Assembly (NCBI GenBank): GCA_964016985.1 | Contig: OZ024835.1 | Coordinates: 67,286,812-67,350,811 of the forward strand | From: Anodontia alba | Taxonomy: Eukaryota; Mollusca; Bivalvia; Lucinida; Lucinidae | Length of the DNA: 64,000 nt | Direction: 5' to 3' | Shown here: positions 1-12,500 of the stretch, one piece after another | Layout: every line of letters starts with the position of its first letter | Numbering within the stretch: the first letter of the stretch is position 1 | The notes under the pieces: generated by a model | What the model was told of the DNA's origin: nothing | What the model saw: only the letters and a program-made list of their open reading frames with translations | Database searches by the model: none | Program-made: the position numbers and the translations under genes

Positions 1-119
1 TCGGTATGTGAATCTTTTTCAACAATCTTGATTAAGAAATTTGATTGGCCAACTATTAGAAATTGGCGTGGCATCTTAATTTATACAGCAATACAAGCTG
101 ACACAATTTTAAGGGAGAT

Positions 120-215
120 AACTCTGACAAAATGTTTTTGTTCCCTTCTGAAAAGGGGTCTACTCTAAAAGGAAGCAAATCCTTACCTTTAAGAGTAGAC
201 TCTTTTCTTTAAAAG
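120..215. repeat. foldback copy (AGTAGACTC type)
   Basis: GGGGTCTACTCTAAAAGGAA and its complement TTTAAGAGTAGACTCTTT; same family as 19790-19925. Confidence 0.7.
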
Positions 216-414
216 GGTATCAGTGTACACATAAGCAAACAGGAATCCACAAAATTGTCTCCCTTGTAAAATATGTTGGAAAATCTAAAAAGTATAATCT
301 ATATGCCTCAATGAGGAAAATGAGTGGAGCTAATACTCCATACATGCCATACAGAAAACACATACACACAAAGATTTTACAAAATTCAAAAAAAAAAAAA
401 AAAAAAAAAATCAC

Positions 415-506
415 CTTCTCTGTTGCTGTCTGGCAGGTTCAGGAAGAGTTCGAGAATATGGTGGAATAGTTTCCATAGAATCCGGGGCACTCCACACTGG
501 TCTCCG
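415..506 (-). CDS. C8orf34: C8orf34 homologue exon 11
   Basis: Acceptor cttttcgttttag, donor AGAAG|gtgatt; phase 0 in, phase 2 out. It encodes RRPVWSAPDSMETIPPYSRT and on to an Arg/Gln-rich end, a proline-rich tail. A poly-A run on the plus strand (poly-T in the transcript) begins directly after the donor. The following exon is outside the window. Confidence 0.8.
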
Positions 507-3500
507 CTAAAACGAAAAGATAGAATGTATTCACATAAAATACATACACTTATACACTTCCACCTCTTTATAACACGGTTTCGTTATAACACGGTTTTGG
601 ATATAACACAGTTCAAAGATGGATCCCAAAAATGCATAGATTATACTGAAAAATGACCATAAATGGTCATTTTTCAATATAATCTATACATTTTTGTCTG
701 GATATAACACGGTTGTTCAACTAACACGGTTTATGCTATGGACCCCAACAATAGTGTTATAAAGAGGTTGTGGTGTACATGTATATTTAATATTGGCATA
801 TTCTTCCAGAAAAGCATAAATGGCATTCCATGTAAACAGTCACTCCTAAAATGGATATTTTGGTTACAGTATTGTTTTTATAAATCTGAAAAAAAAGTTC
901 AAAGGCCTTTGGAACAGTTCTTGAGAGCTAAGCTATGTTTTAATACACAGATACCTCTTTTTAACATGGTTCATTCAGCCCAATTAGGAATAGAACATGG
1001 TTTAACATTATGAAAACATGCCTATTCAAATATATATAAAATTTCATCTCCAAAAAGTGAAAAAATTCAGATAAAAAACTCTGATATTTTTCATATTTCT
1101 GCTCAAAACACAGATTGTGGGTACTCGTTAGAACTGCCTCGACGATCTATGTTTTTGAGCAGAAATAAGAAAAATAATGTATAAAATAATGTATACCCCT
1201 GTAAACCCCAGTTTTACTATATAAAAGTGGGGTTTAAGGGGGTTAAAATAATATAAGCGTGTTTTCGTGATGACATGGTTCATTCAACCCAGTTAGGGAT
1301 AGAACATGGTTTAAAGAACACGGTTTAAAGATGTACCAAAAATTATTGTATCTAAACTAAAATTTATAAACTACATGTAAATAGAACAATAGTCTCTTTT
1401 CTATATAATCTACACATTTTTGTATACATTATATAGAAAAGATTTCATCTTTCTGTATCATCTCTACTTTCTGTTTAGATACAAAACCGCTGTATAGCTA
1501 ACACAGATTTTTCTTTTAGTTTAACCCTTGTCCTGCTGAACCCAGATATATCCTGCCTTTGCAAACAGTGTAGATCCAGATCAGTTGGCTTCTGAAGAAG
1601 CCAACTGATCTGGATCTACACTGTTTGCCATTAAGTTTGTGAATCTATATCAACAACCTTGATCAAGTAATCTGACTGGCTGAAAATTAGAAATGGGTGT
1701 GGCTTCTTAATTTATTCAGCAGGACAAAAGTGAACCAATGAAGGTTTTACTTTGGATCCTAGCAATAGTCTTATAAAGGGTTTGTGGTGTAAAGCAATAT
1801 TATAGCATAATAAGACATTATCAATGGAGTTTGTTTAAACTTATCTTTACTTACAGGACCAACAACTTGTGAGACACTTTCAAACTCATCATCACTGATA
1901 CCGGGAGAATAGTCAGACTGTTGAAAAGACATTCCTGTCTGAGGCCGCTCTAAATCTGAGTCATAATAATCATATTCACTACCTACAACAGAGACATACA
2001 GTCAAACCTCAATAGCTTGAACACTGATTGTCATTTACCATGGCTAATTTGAACTCCTTTTTGAGTCCCTAAGAAATTCTTTGGATAACTCACAAAAACA
2101 AATATTTAGGGAACTTTTCTTATTTTAAACCAGAAATTGTATGTTGTGTGTACTCATTAGAATTGCCTCATTGTGGCAATTCTAATGAGTACACTCAACA
2201 TACCATTATTAGTAGAAAATAGAAAAGATTTCCATAAATTATCACCATTTGCCTCCTGACTTGGCGCTATGATTAACCCTCAGTGGCTCGAACTACCAAT
2301 GTCTTGAACAAAGTTTCATGGTCCCAAAGATGTTTGAGTCATTGAAATTCAACTGTATTTCTAAATATTAGGACTTGGCACAGCTCCAAATAAGAAGGGA
2401 TGTATCCACAATGTAGTTTTCTTATTTCTGTACTAAAACGTATGTTGTAAGTACTCATTAGAAGCACCTCAGTGAGGTGCTTCTAATGAGTACCCACAAC
2501 ATATGTTTCCATGAAGAAATAAGAAAAATATCAGCACTTTTCTGTTTAAAAAGAAATACACCTTATCTGAAGCTATGGACTTGGCATTTTGGTGATTCAT
2601 CTGCTAGATGAGTTACATGACATGTCTAGCCTTGTTTCCTCAAAAAAAATACAAACAAAATAAAATCAAAATGTTGTCTGTTGCAGGTGTAATTAGCAGT
2701 AAAAAGCTTGAATACAAATTCCAAATCCTTATAAACTAATAGCAGTCTTAAAATGATGATATTTTGTAAAAGACACAGATCAAACAAGTGCTTTTTTTTA
2801 ACATATACCCACAAAATTCAATAACTGGTATTTTTCTTATTTCTTCATAAAAACATATGCTGTGGGTACTCTTTTGATGCCCCTCACTAAGACATTTCTA
2901 TGAGCACCCACATGGTATGTTTTCACGAAGATCAAGAAACAGTTGACTCTTGTTAACGAGTCAAATTACACATTCATTTGAGAAGTGTGGTTGTTTGTTT
3001 TATATTTTCCTCAGTTCTGCAAATCCGATATGCTGAGGTGCGGATATCTCAAAGCATTTCAGAGAGTCCCTTGGACTTCGAGATAATGAGACTTTACTGC
3101 AAGCAGCTGCAAAATTTCTAGAAAATGAGGTAATTAATTTCAATATTTTGTTAATGTCACATTTTATTAAAACCATATTGGGGACAGACTCAGGGACAGC
3201 TACAACATAAATCATGTTTTTCTAGAAGAAATACAAAAATCCAGGGCCCAGTTGTTCAAAGCTAACGACGTCGTTAGTTAACGATTCGTTAAAATTTACA
3301 TCGAGTGATACGCAAATATGCTGAAATTTTTTGCTGAAAAAATGTGAGTAGCTTTTGCAGCGCAAAAGCTACTCACATTTTTTCAGCAAAAAATATCAGA
3401 GTATTGTATATTGAATCCGCTAGAACAGTTAACGAAATGACCCTTAACGAGCTCGTTAACCTAACGACGCTTTGGACAACTGGGCCCAGACCAATATTTT

Positions 3501-6500
3501 CTTATTACTACAATAAAACATAGGTTTAAATGTGGATACTCATTAGAACCATTTGAGCAAGATGTTTCTTGTATGTCACATGTACAGTCGAACCTCAATA
3601 GCTCGAACACCGATGGCTCATCAACATGGCTTATTCGAACTCATTTTTGAGTCCCTACGAAATTCATCCGCTAGCTCAAGAAAAACAAATATTTTGGGAA
3701 ATTTTCTTATTTCATCATGAAATTGTATGTTGTGTGTACTCATTAAAATCACCTCACTGAGGCAATTCTAATGAGTACAAACAACATACAATTGTTGTGT
3801 AGAGAATCAAAAATATTTTACTAAATTATCGCTATCTGCTTCCTGACCTGGCACCATGATTAACCCTCAGTGGCTCGAACCACCCATGTCTCGAACAATT
3901 TTCTATGGTCCTAAAGATGTTCCAGCCATTGAAGTTCGACTGTATTTTTGTTGCAAAATAAAAAAAAAACAACTTATGATCTTTCTCTCCAGATGAATTA
4001 AATGAAAAAGCAAGGCAAAAATAAGAAAAAAAAACATTATTGATTTGTTGTCTGCTCTTACTGCCTTGGTTAATATGCTGAGTTTAAATTTACTTTTCAT
4101 ATTTTTTTTTCTAGAAAACAGGGTCTGACATTTAGTCTTCTGCAAAGAAATATTCTTGAAGGTCCTGAAATTGTGGGATAGTGCCATAAAAAATGGGCAA
4201 TTAATAAAATATTAATAAAGGGGCACAAATTTCTTGGGAGAATGTCACACCAAAGCCGAATCAAGTGAGGCATTTTGAAATTTTATGTGCTAAATGGCAC
4301 AAAAACACAGTTTTTGCAAAACACTGGACATTTACAACAAAACTGTATCCTTTAGTTAATACACATGGCACCTTAAACTCTAGTTTCTAAGAAAATTAAG
4401 AAAAACCATCACTGTCATAGGCCAGTGTTACCATTAGCAGATTAAAGCAGGACTTGACATTGCATTTAAAATATCTCTTGTGAAATCTAAAAATGCCAAG
4501 CAATTTGAAGGGGAAAGTGACAAAGACTATTTTATAAGTTATCCGATTTGACATCACCTGTAGCATATTGAAAAAAAAACAAACAAAAAAAAAAAAACAA
4601 GAGGGCCATGATGGCCCTGGATAGCTCACCTGAGCTAAGATTAGCGGTGAAAGTGATGGTGTCAATTGCAGGAGAGATGCAAGCCAGTAAAATTACCTAA
4701 CTGATGATTACAGTATGGTAAAATGAGAGGCCAATAAACATATCTGATTTTTGCAGTTTGGTAATATGGAGGGCCAATAAACTTAACTTACAGATTATTA
4801 CAGTATGATAAAATGGTAGGCCAAGACACATACCTAACAATTTTTTACAGTATGATAAAATGGTGCTCAATAAATTTATATAACTGATTACTACAGTATG
4901 ATAAATTGGTGGTCAATAAACTTACCTAACTGATTATTACAGTATGATAAAATGGTGGTCAATAAACTTACTTAACTGATTATTATAGTATGATAAAATG
5001 GTGGTCAATTAACTTACCTAACTGATAATTACAGTATGATAAAATGGCAGGCCAATAAACTTACCTAATTGATTATTTGCTGGTGCACTGCCAGTGAAAA
5101 GGCTGAAAGAGGTAAGGAAGCAAGTGAAAACTAGAAGCTCTGACATATTACAAGAATTGTGAAGGAAATACTAAAAAAAAAAAGAAATTTTGGGAAAAAC
5201 ATAAATAATCATAGTTCTAGATAAGATGGGTACCTAGATAAATATTTTTCATTTTATTGTTAGTGTATTATCAGTGTATATCTGGGCCCAGTTGTTCAAA
5301 ACTAAGGCTGTCGTTAGTTGACATATCGTTAAAACTTTGATCATTAAGTATGGTATATATGCTAATATTTTTGCTGAAAAAATGTAAGTGGCTTTTGCAT
5401 TTGCAAAAGCTACTTACATTTCTTTCAGCAAAAATATCTGTGAATTAGATATTGTATTTACTAGAACAGTTAACATTTTGACTACTAACGAGCTCGTTAA
5501 GCTAACGATGCTTTGAACAACTGGGCCCTGGTGAAAAAAAAAGTGGTATCAATCACTAGTGAAATGATATCACATCATTTCACTAATGACAGATACAATT
5601 TGTAAGTTTCTTTATTGTTTCAAAAGTGGATGTTACCTCCACTTCAGATTTTTCAACACCTCCAACTTCTTTGTTTCTGAACTAAACAACCAACTTGGGT
5701 ATGCACTGGTAAAACATGTATACAGATACCCCTCTTAAGCTGTGTAGAAGTAAGTCAGAAGAGGAAGTAGACCAAATAAAATATTCTAGTTCTACAAAGG
5801 AAAATTATTGCAAATCCTAACACAGTTATAATAAAAAACAAAAAGGTACTCCCCCCCGCACCTCCACAAAAAAAAAAAAAAAAAAAAAAAAGAGGCCCAC
5901 GGGCCACGGTTCGCTCACCTGAGTGACATATCCACTGCAGACATGCAGATGTTATGCAACATTTTTTCCAATCCTATCATCGCAACTAATAAATATCATC
6001 ATTTGAGCAGTTCTTAGTTTTGAAGAAGAATATATGGGCCTGACAGTCAATGGAGCATGATCATTTGAATAAACTATCAATCACATTTCAGCAGAAGGAT
6101 CAATGTGAAATTTCGTGGAAATTGGCTACATTGTAAGTGGTTTCTGAAGAATCATGATTTTATACATGTAAACAGTACAGTGGCAGGGAAATATTATAAA
6201 TATAAACCAGATGATGGCCATCTTAGATTTCCAATCAGAACAATTTTAACTACTGTTTATCTACAAGTCACTTCGATACTTTCAATACAAATATATATGG
6301 CCCATACAAATGGGGAAGCAAATTTGACCTTGGAGGTAAAAAGGTCAAATGTCAGCATAGAACCATCATTTTATCAATTTGGGTAGATCTCCTGTTCCCC
6401 ATAATTTGTGCAAAGATTAGGACCCAGGGTTTATTTGGTTATGGAGAAGAAGATTTTTAAAGGTTTTTACTATATATGGGCATGGCAGCTATTTTGATCA

Positions 6501-9500
6501 ATGGACCATACCCATTTTAGCAATCTTTCATTCTCCTGCCCACGGAGGCTCCGCATGAAATTTGAGCAACACTGGCCCGGAGGCTTCAGAGGAAGAGCCA
6601 TTTGAAATTATCAACATTTTTTCCATACAAATGTATGGGGCCCATACAAATGCATACAGAAGCAAACTTGACCTCGCCGTAAAAAGGTTAAATGTCAATG
6701 TATGACAATTATTTTAGCAACTTTGGTAGACCGCCTGTTCCAGATGATATATGCAAAGATTCAGCCACAAGCCATCTTAGGTTTTGGAGAATAAGATTTT
6801 TAAATGTTTTTTCCCATAGAAATGCATAAGGAAGCAAACTTGACCTTGCCGTAAAAAGGTCAAATGTCAATGTATGACCAATATTTTAGCAACTGTGGTA
6901 GACCCCCTGTCCCCGATGATTTATGCAAACATTCAGCCCCAAAGTATCCTCAGTTCTAGAGAAGAAGATTTTTAAAGGTTTTTACCATATATGGGCATGG
7001 CAGCCATCTTGGTCAACAAACCGTGACCATTTTAATAATCTTTTGTTCCCATTACCTAAGGAGGCTCCATATGAAATTTGAGCAAAATTGGCCCAGAGGC
7101 TCCAGAGGAGAATTGTTTGAAATTCTGAACATTTTTCCCATACAAATGCATAAGGAAGCAAAATTGACCTTACCGTAAAAAGGTCAAATGTCAATGTACA
7201 ACCATTATTTTAGCAATTATGGTAGCCCTCCTGTTCTGGATGATATATGCAAAGATTCAGCCATAAGGCATGCTCGGTTTTGGAGAAGAAGATTTTTAAA
7301 GGCTTTTCCCATACAAATGCATAGGGAAGCAAACTTGACCTTGCCATAAAAAAGATCAAACGTCAACATACAACAATTCTTTTAGCAATTTTGGTAGACC
7401 TTCCGTCCCTGATGATTCCTGCAAAGGTTCAGCCTCAAGGCATTCTCGGTTCTGGAGGAGAAGATTTTTAAAGGTTTTTACCATATATGGGCGTGGCGGC
7501 CATCTTGGTCAATGGACCGCGACCATTTTAGCAATTATTCGTTCCCCCACCCTAAGGAGGCTTCATATGAAATTTGAGCAAAATTGGCTCAGCGGCTTCA
7601 GAGGAGAAGTCGTTTGAAAATGTTAACGGGCGGACGGACGGAGGACTGATGAAAAGTGATCACAATAGCTCATCCTGAGCAGACCTCAGGTGAGCTAAAA
7701 AAAAAAAACACTTAAGGTATAAGGGAAACTTTCAAAAGACTTAAAGGAAAACACAAACTAAAATTCATGTACACATCAAGTTACAATCCTTAAATAACAA
7801 ACAATAATGGTTGGTGAAATTTTTATGAAAACTGGATCAGTAGTTTAGAAGTTAAAAGTTTGTCTTTCAAACATCTCAAAATGGCTGGCTCCTATCTGAA
7901 ATGAAGGCCACCATTTTGAATTATCAGTATGGCTGAATTTTAAAGCAATTAGCAATTTGCAGCAATTTAATTTGTTAGGTAACTATCTGGGCCCAGTTGT
8001 TCAAAGCTAACGATGTCGTTAGTTAACGATTCGTTAAAATTTACATCAAGTGATACGCAAATATGCAAAAGCTACTCACATTTTTTCAGCAAAAAATATC
8101 AGAATATTGTATACTGAATTCGCTTAAACAGTTAACGAAATGACCCTTAACGACCTCGTTAAGCTAACGATGCTTTGAACAACTGGGCCCTGGTGTATTT
8201 TTCTTGCACTGAATACAAAGAGTATTACATTGCAAATACAAGGTAGCAAGATTTTCATATGTAATTTTAAATTTTCAGAAGTGAATTAATGCCGCCATTT
8301 ACATGAACTCATAGTCTCGTTCTTCCCAAATCAGAAATCTGAAAATTTTAAAGATGTAAAGTTCTTATTTAGCGTCTGATTTTAACAAAGTTTTCACAAA
8401 ACAGTCTTACTTTCTTATTTGCTTTGAAGTTTGCATTTCCCTTTAAGTAACTAGGAAGAAAACATTGGATATCAAAGTGATGAGCAGGTAGGAATATTTT
8501 TTGCTAGAGTAAAAAAATAAACTTCAGGTTAAAGTGAGGTGTATCCATTCATATTAACCCTAGTCCTGCGGAATAAATCAAGATGCCACACCCATTTCTA
8601 ATTTTCAGCCAATCAGACTGCTTGATCTGGATTGTTGATATAAATTCACATACTTAATGGCAAACAATGCAGATCCAGATCGGCTATTTCAGAAGCCCAC
8701 TGATCTAGATCTACACTGTTTGCAAAGGCAGGGTATATCTGGGTTTGGGATTTAAGTGGAATCAGACTTGAAACAAAGCTGAAAGTATACAGATACGTGA
8801 TGCTGCCAACACTATTATAAGCATGCAAAACAGTTTACCGACGACATGCCAAAAGACTGAACCACTTCCATACAAGCTGTCTTAAAACTTTGTAAAGATC
8901 AAGTGGCAAGACAAGATTCCTGACACAGAAGTCCTGAAAAGGGCAGGGATGCAGAGTGTACATACTCTTCTGAAATTGGCACAGTTAAGATGGACAGGCC
9001 ATGTTACCAGAATGCCTGATAAACATTTGCCAAAGTAAATCCTCTATGGAGAACTACAAATAGGAAAACACTCCCATGGTGGTCAGAAGAAGCGATATAA
9101 GGACACCCTCAAAGCCTCCCTTAAAGACTTCAACATACCAAGAGGACAGATTGCACAGGATCGAACAAAGAGGCGAGGCCTCATAAGAAGGGATGCTGGA
9201 AAATACGAAGCAAAAGGAATCAGCAAAGCCGAGCAGAAATGTGCGCAGCGGAAAGACAGAGCTAAGGCATCACCAACAGAGCTTTTTTCCTCAGACCTCT
9301 CTTGTGTTATCTGCAACAGGCATTTTAGACCTAAGATTGGTCTCATCAGCCATCTTAGAACACACAAATAATAACACGTCACGCATTTGATCAGGATTGG
9401 TCATTGTCAGTAATGACAGACGAACATTGATATATGGGTTCAGCAGGACAAGGGTTAAGGTACACCACAACCTCTTCATAACACTATTGTTGGGGTCCAT

Positions 9501-12500
9501 AGCATGAACTTTGTTAGTTAAACAACCGTGTTATGTCCAAACAAAAATGTATAGATTATATATTATGGTCATTTTTCAATATAATCTATACTTTTTTGGG
9601 GTCCATCTTTGAACGGTGTTATATCCAAAACCCTGTTATAATGAACCATGTTATATAGAGGTTGTGGTGTATCTGAATATCAAGACCAAATTTGGGAGTC
9701 TTGATTTTCTCACATAAACATGTTGTAAAGTATCATTACAACTGATGGCGACATTCAAAAATATGAGAAAATAATGGACAAACAGCAATTACCCAAAGTA
9801 TTTGGACACCTTAATTCCTTACCATATTTGTCCTAAAACATGAACATATCCATTTTACTGTGTTTTATTACCTGCTGATGTGTCTAAAAACTGCTGCAGG
9901 AGTGACAAGCAGGGTGGACCCTGATCAGATACCACATCCTGGGTATACACCATTTGCTCTGGTTGGTTGGTTGGTTGTGTCGAGGTTTTACGGCCCAATC
10001 AACCCATGTCAATCATGTCCAGTGCAGCCAGTTTACTCAACCACACTTTTACTGGGCAGGTTTAGTCCTCTAAGCAGTTAACCAGTATTTTGCACATTCT
10101 TTCACCAGAAACTGACAACTGCCCTTCTTGAATCAGCGAAAGGGAGAGAATGACTGCAGAAAATATTTCATGATCAGTCTGTGTGAAAGAATGTTGCCGA
10201 CCGGTGAAGGTCTAACCCGCAACCTCCTGATTAAAAGTTGGACGTGCAACCAACTGAGCCACCGAGGCTGGCCTATTTGCTCTGGCCTCTTTGTCCAAAT
10301 ACATACGGGCACACTTTAATGGAATATGAGCAGAGGACTTCTTGAGGGACATATTTAATGATGCTTATGCAATATGTGTTCTGATTTTCTTTACAAAAGC
10401 ATATATTGTGGGTATTCATTTGAATTTCTTCATAAGTCTTTACAAGCATATGTTGTTGGTACTTATTTGAACTGTCTCAAAAATTCAAATAAGTACCAAA
10501 AGCATATGTTGTTGGTACTCAATTGAATTGCCTCAACAAGTCCAGGCAATTGAATTGCGTACCAACATCATATGCTTTTATCATGTTTATAAAGAAGCAG
10601 ATAAATATACATGGCTGTAATCTTGAGACTATGAAATGCTTGACTGTGCCCTTATTGGGGTATGTGTGTTAATTAGGTCGAACATGGTACATGAAAACAG
10701 GGCCCAGTTGTTCAAAGCTAACGACGTCGTTAGTTAACGATTCGTTAAAATTTACATCGAGTGATACGCAAATATTCTGAAATTTTTTGCTGAAAAAATG
10801 TGAGTAGCTTTTGCAGTGCAAAAGTTACTCACATTTTTACAGCAAAAAATTTCAGAAAATTGTATATTGAATCCGCTAAAATAGTTAACGAAATGGCCCT
10901 TAACGAGCTCGTTAAGCTAACGATGCTTTGAACAACTGGGCCCTGAATTCCACTCAAAGTTGCTAAAGGGTCATGAGATATGTTGCATTTTTTGTTATTC
11001 CCCATAAATAAATTAAATAAAAACTTGTCTGCTACAGTCGAACCTCGTTATCTCAAACTCGCTTATTTCGAATTACCGCTTATCTCGAAGTGAAAATCTG
11101 GTCCTGTTTTAACATGGAACTATGACAACAGGTAACAAAATAATGTGGAAAAGAGGAGAAATTCCACATTATTTTATATATATACATATTTCTAACTTCA
11201 GGAGTCAAATTACATATTCATTTGTTAAATGTGGTTGTTCAATTTATTGTTTTCCTCACTCCCTCAACTCTGATATGTCGAAGTACGGATATCTCGAAAT
11301 GTTTCAGTGAGTTCCTTGGAATTCGAGATAACGAGAGTCGACTGTATTTTCTGATTTTTATTTGTACTGTATTTCCAAAAGATTCCTGCTTCAGAATATT
11401 TACTTATAGTCTGATGTACCTAAATCAAAAATGGACTCTTCCAATATATTGTGTGGGAGAGTTTATTCAGTCTTTAATGGGTTAACTTCTTACCCTACTC
11501 CTAGAATTTAAACATGTCCATTTTACTTCCTGTTGGTATGTCTAAAAACTATAGCTCTAGTTAAGGTGCTTTTTTCTATCCAAAAGTATTTATATTTTTC
11601 TTTTTTCTCCACGAAAACATATGTTGTGGGTATTCATTAGAAGTGCCTCGCAGAGGCACTTCTAATGAGTACCCACAACATATGTTTTTGTGGAGAAATA
11701 AGAAATATATTAACCTGAAATCATAAGGTACTGTAATACATTTTCTCACATTTTAGAGGAGAAATAAAGAAAAAAAAATATTTTTGTCTGTGTGTGTTTC
11801 ATTTCTTTTTTGGTCAAAGTAACACCAGATGTCCAAGTAACATTGCTACCTGCTTCACTAAATACTGTTAGTGTAGGCCTAAAGACAAGTTCACCTTACT
11901 ACAAATTAACTCACCCTTCTTAGGCATAGCATATGTACTGTGAATATATGTTATTATTATTGAATCATTAGAAGTGCAAACCAAAACATTTTTATGAGTA
12001 CATACAACATATCTTTTCATAGAGATTTAAGAAAACTATTTGTCTAGATACCCCTCAAATCTAGAACTATGTATCACTGGTAAGAACAGATCAGAAAGTT
12101 TTCTTTATTGATGCAAACTGACAGTCACATGTATATAACATTATACAATTATTGACTATTGAATCACTGAATATGATGTGATATTCACTGAAGAATACCA
12201 ACCTTGACCGAGGAGATAGCCTACATCAATACTGGTATTCACAAGTGGATATCATATCATATTCAATATATGATGCGATATCCACTAATGAATACCAATT
12301 CTGACCGAGGCAACAGCTGAGGTCAATATTGGTATTCGCATGTGGATATCAAATCATATTCAATGACTCAATAGTAAACAATCATTCTATTAATATATAA
12401 CCAATGAACAGACTGATAAAGTTCTAATTTTAGGTACACATATTAAATGGGAAAAACCCTGAGCCGGTGAACATTAGAAAGATTCACTGGGCTGAAAACA

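Noticed and set aside
5640..5690. 40-bp exon-like block on the minus strand (NKEVGGVEKSEVE) with AG and GT borders
   Set aside because: Its end phase does not fit exon 10 and there is no family match.
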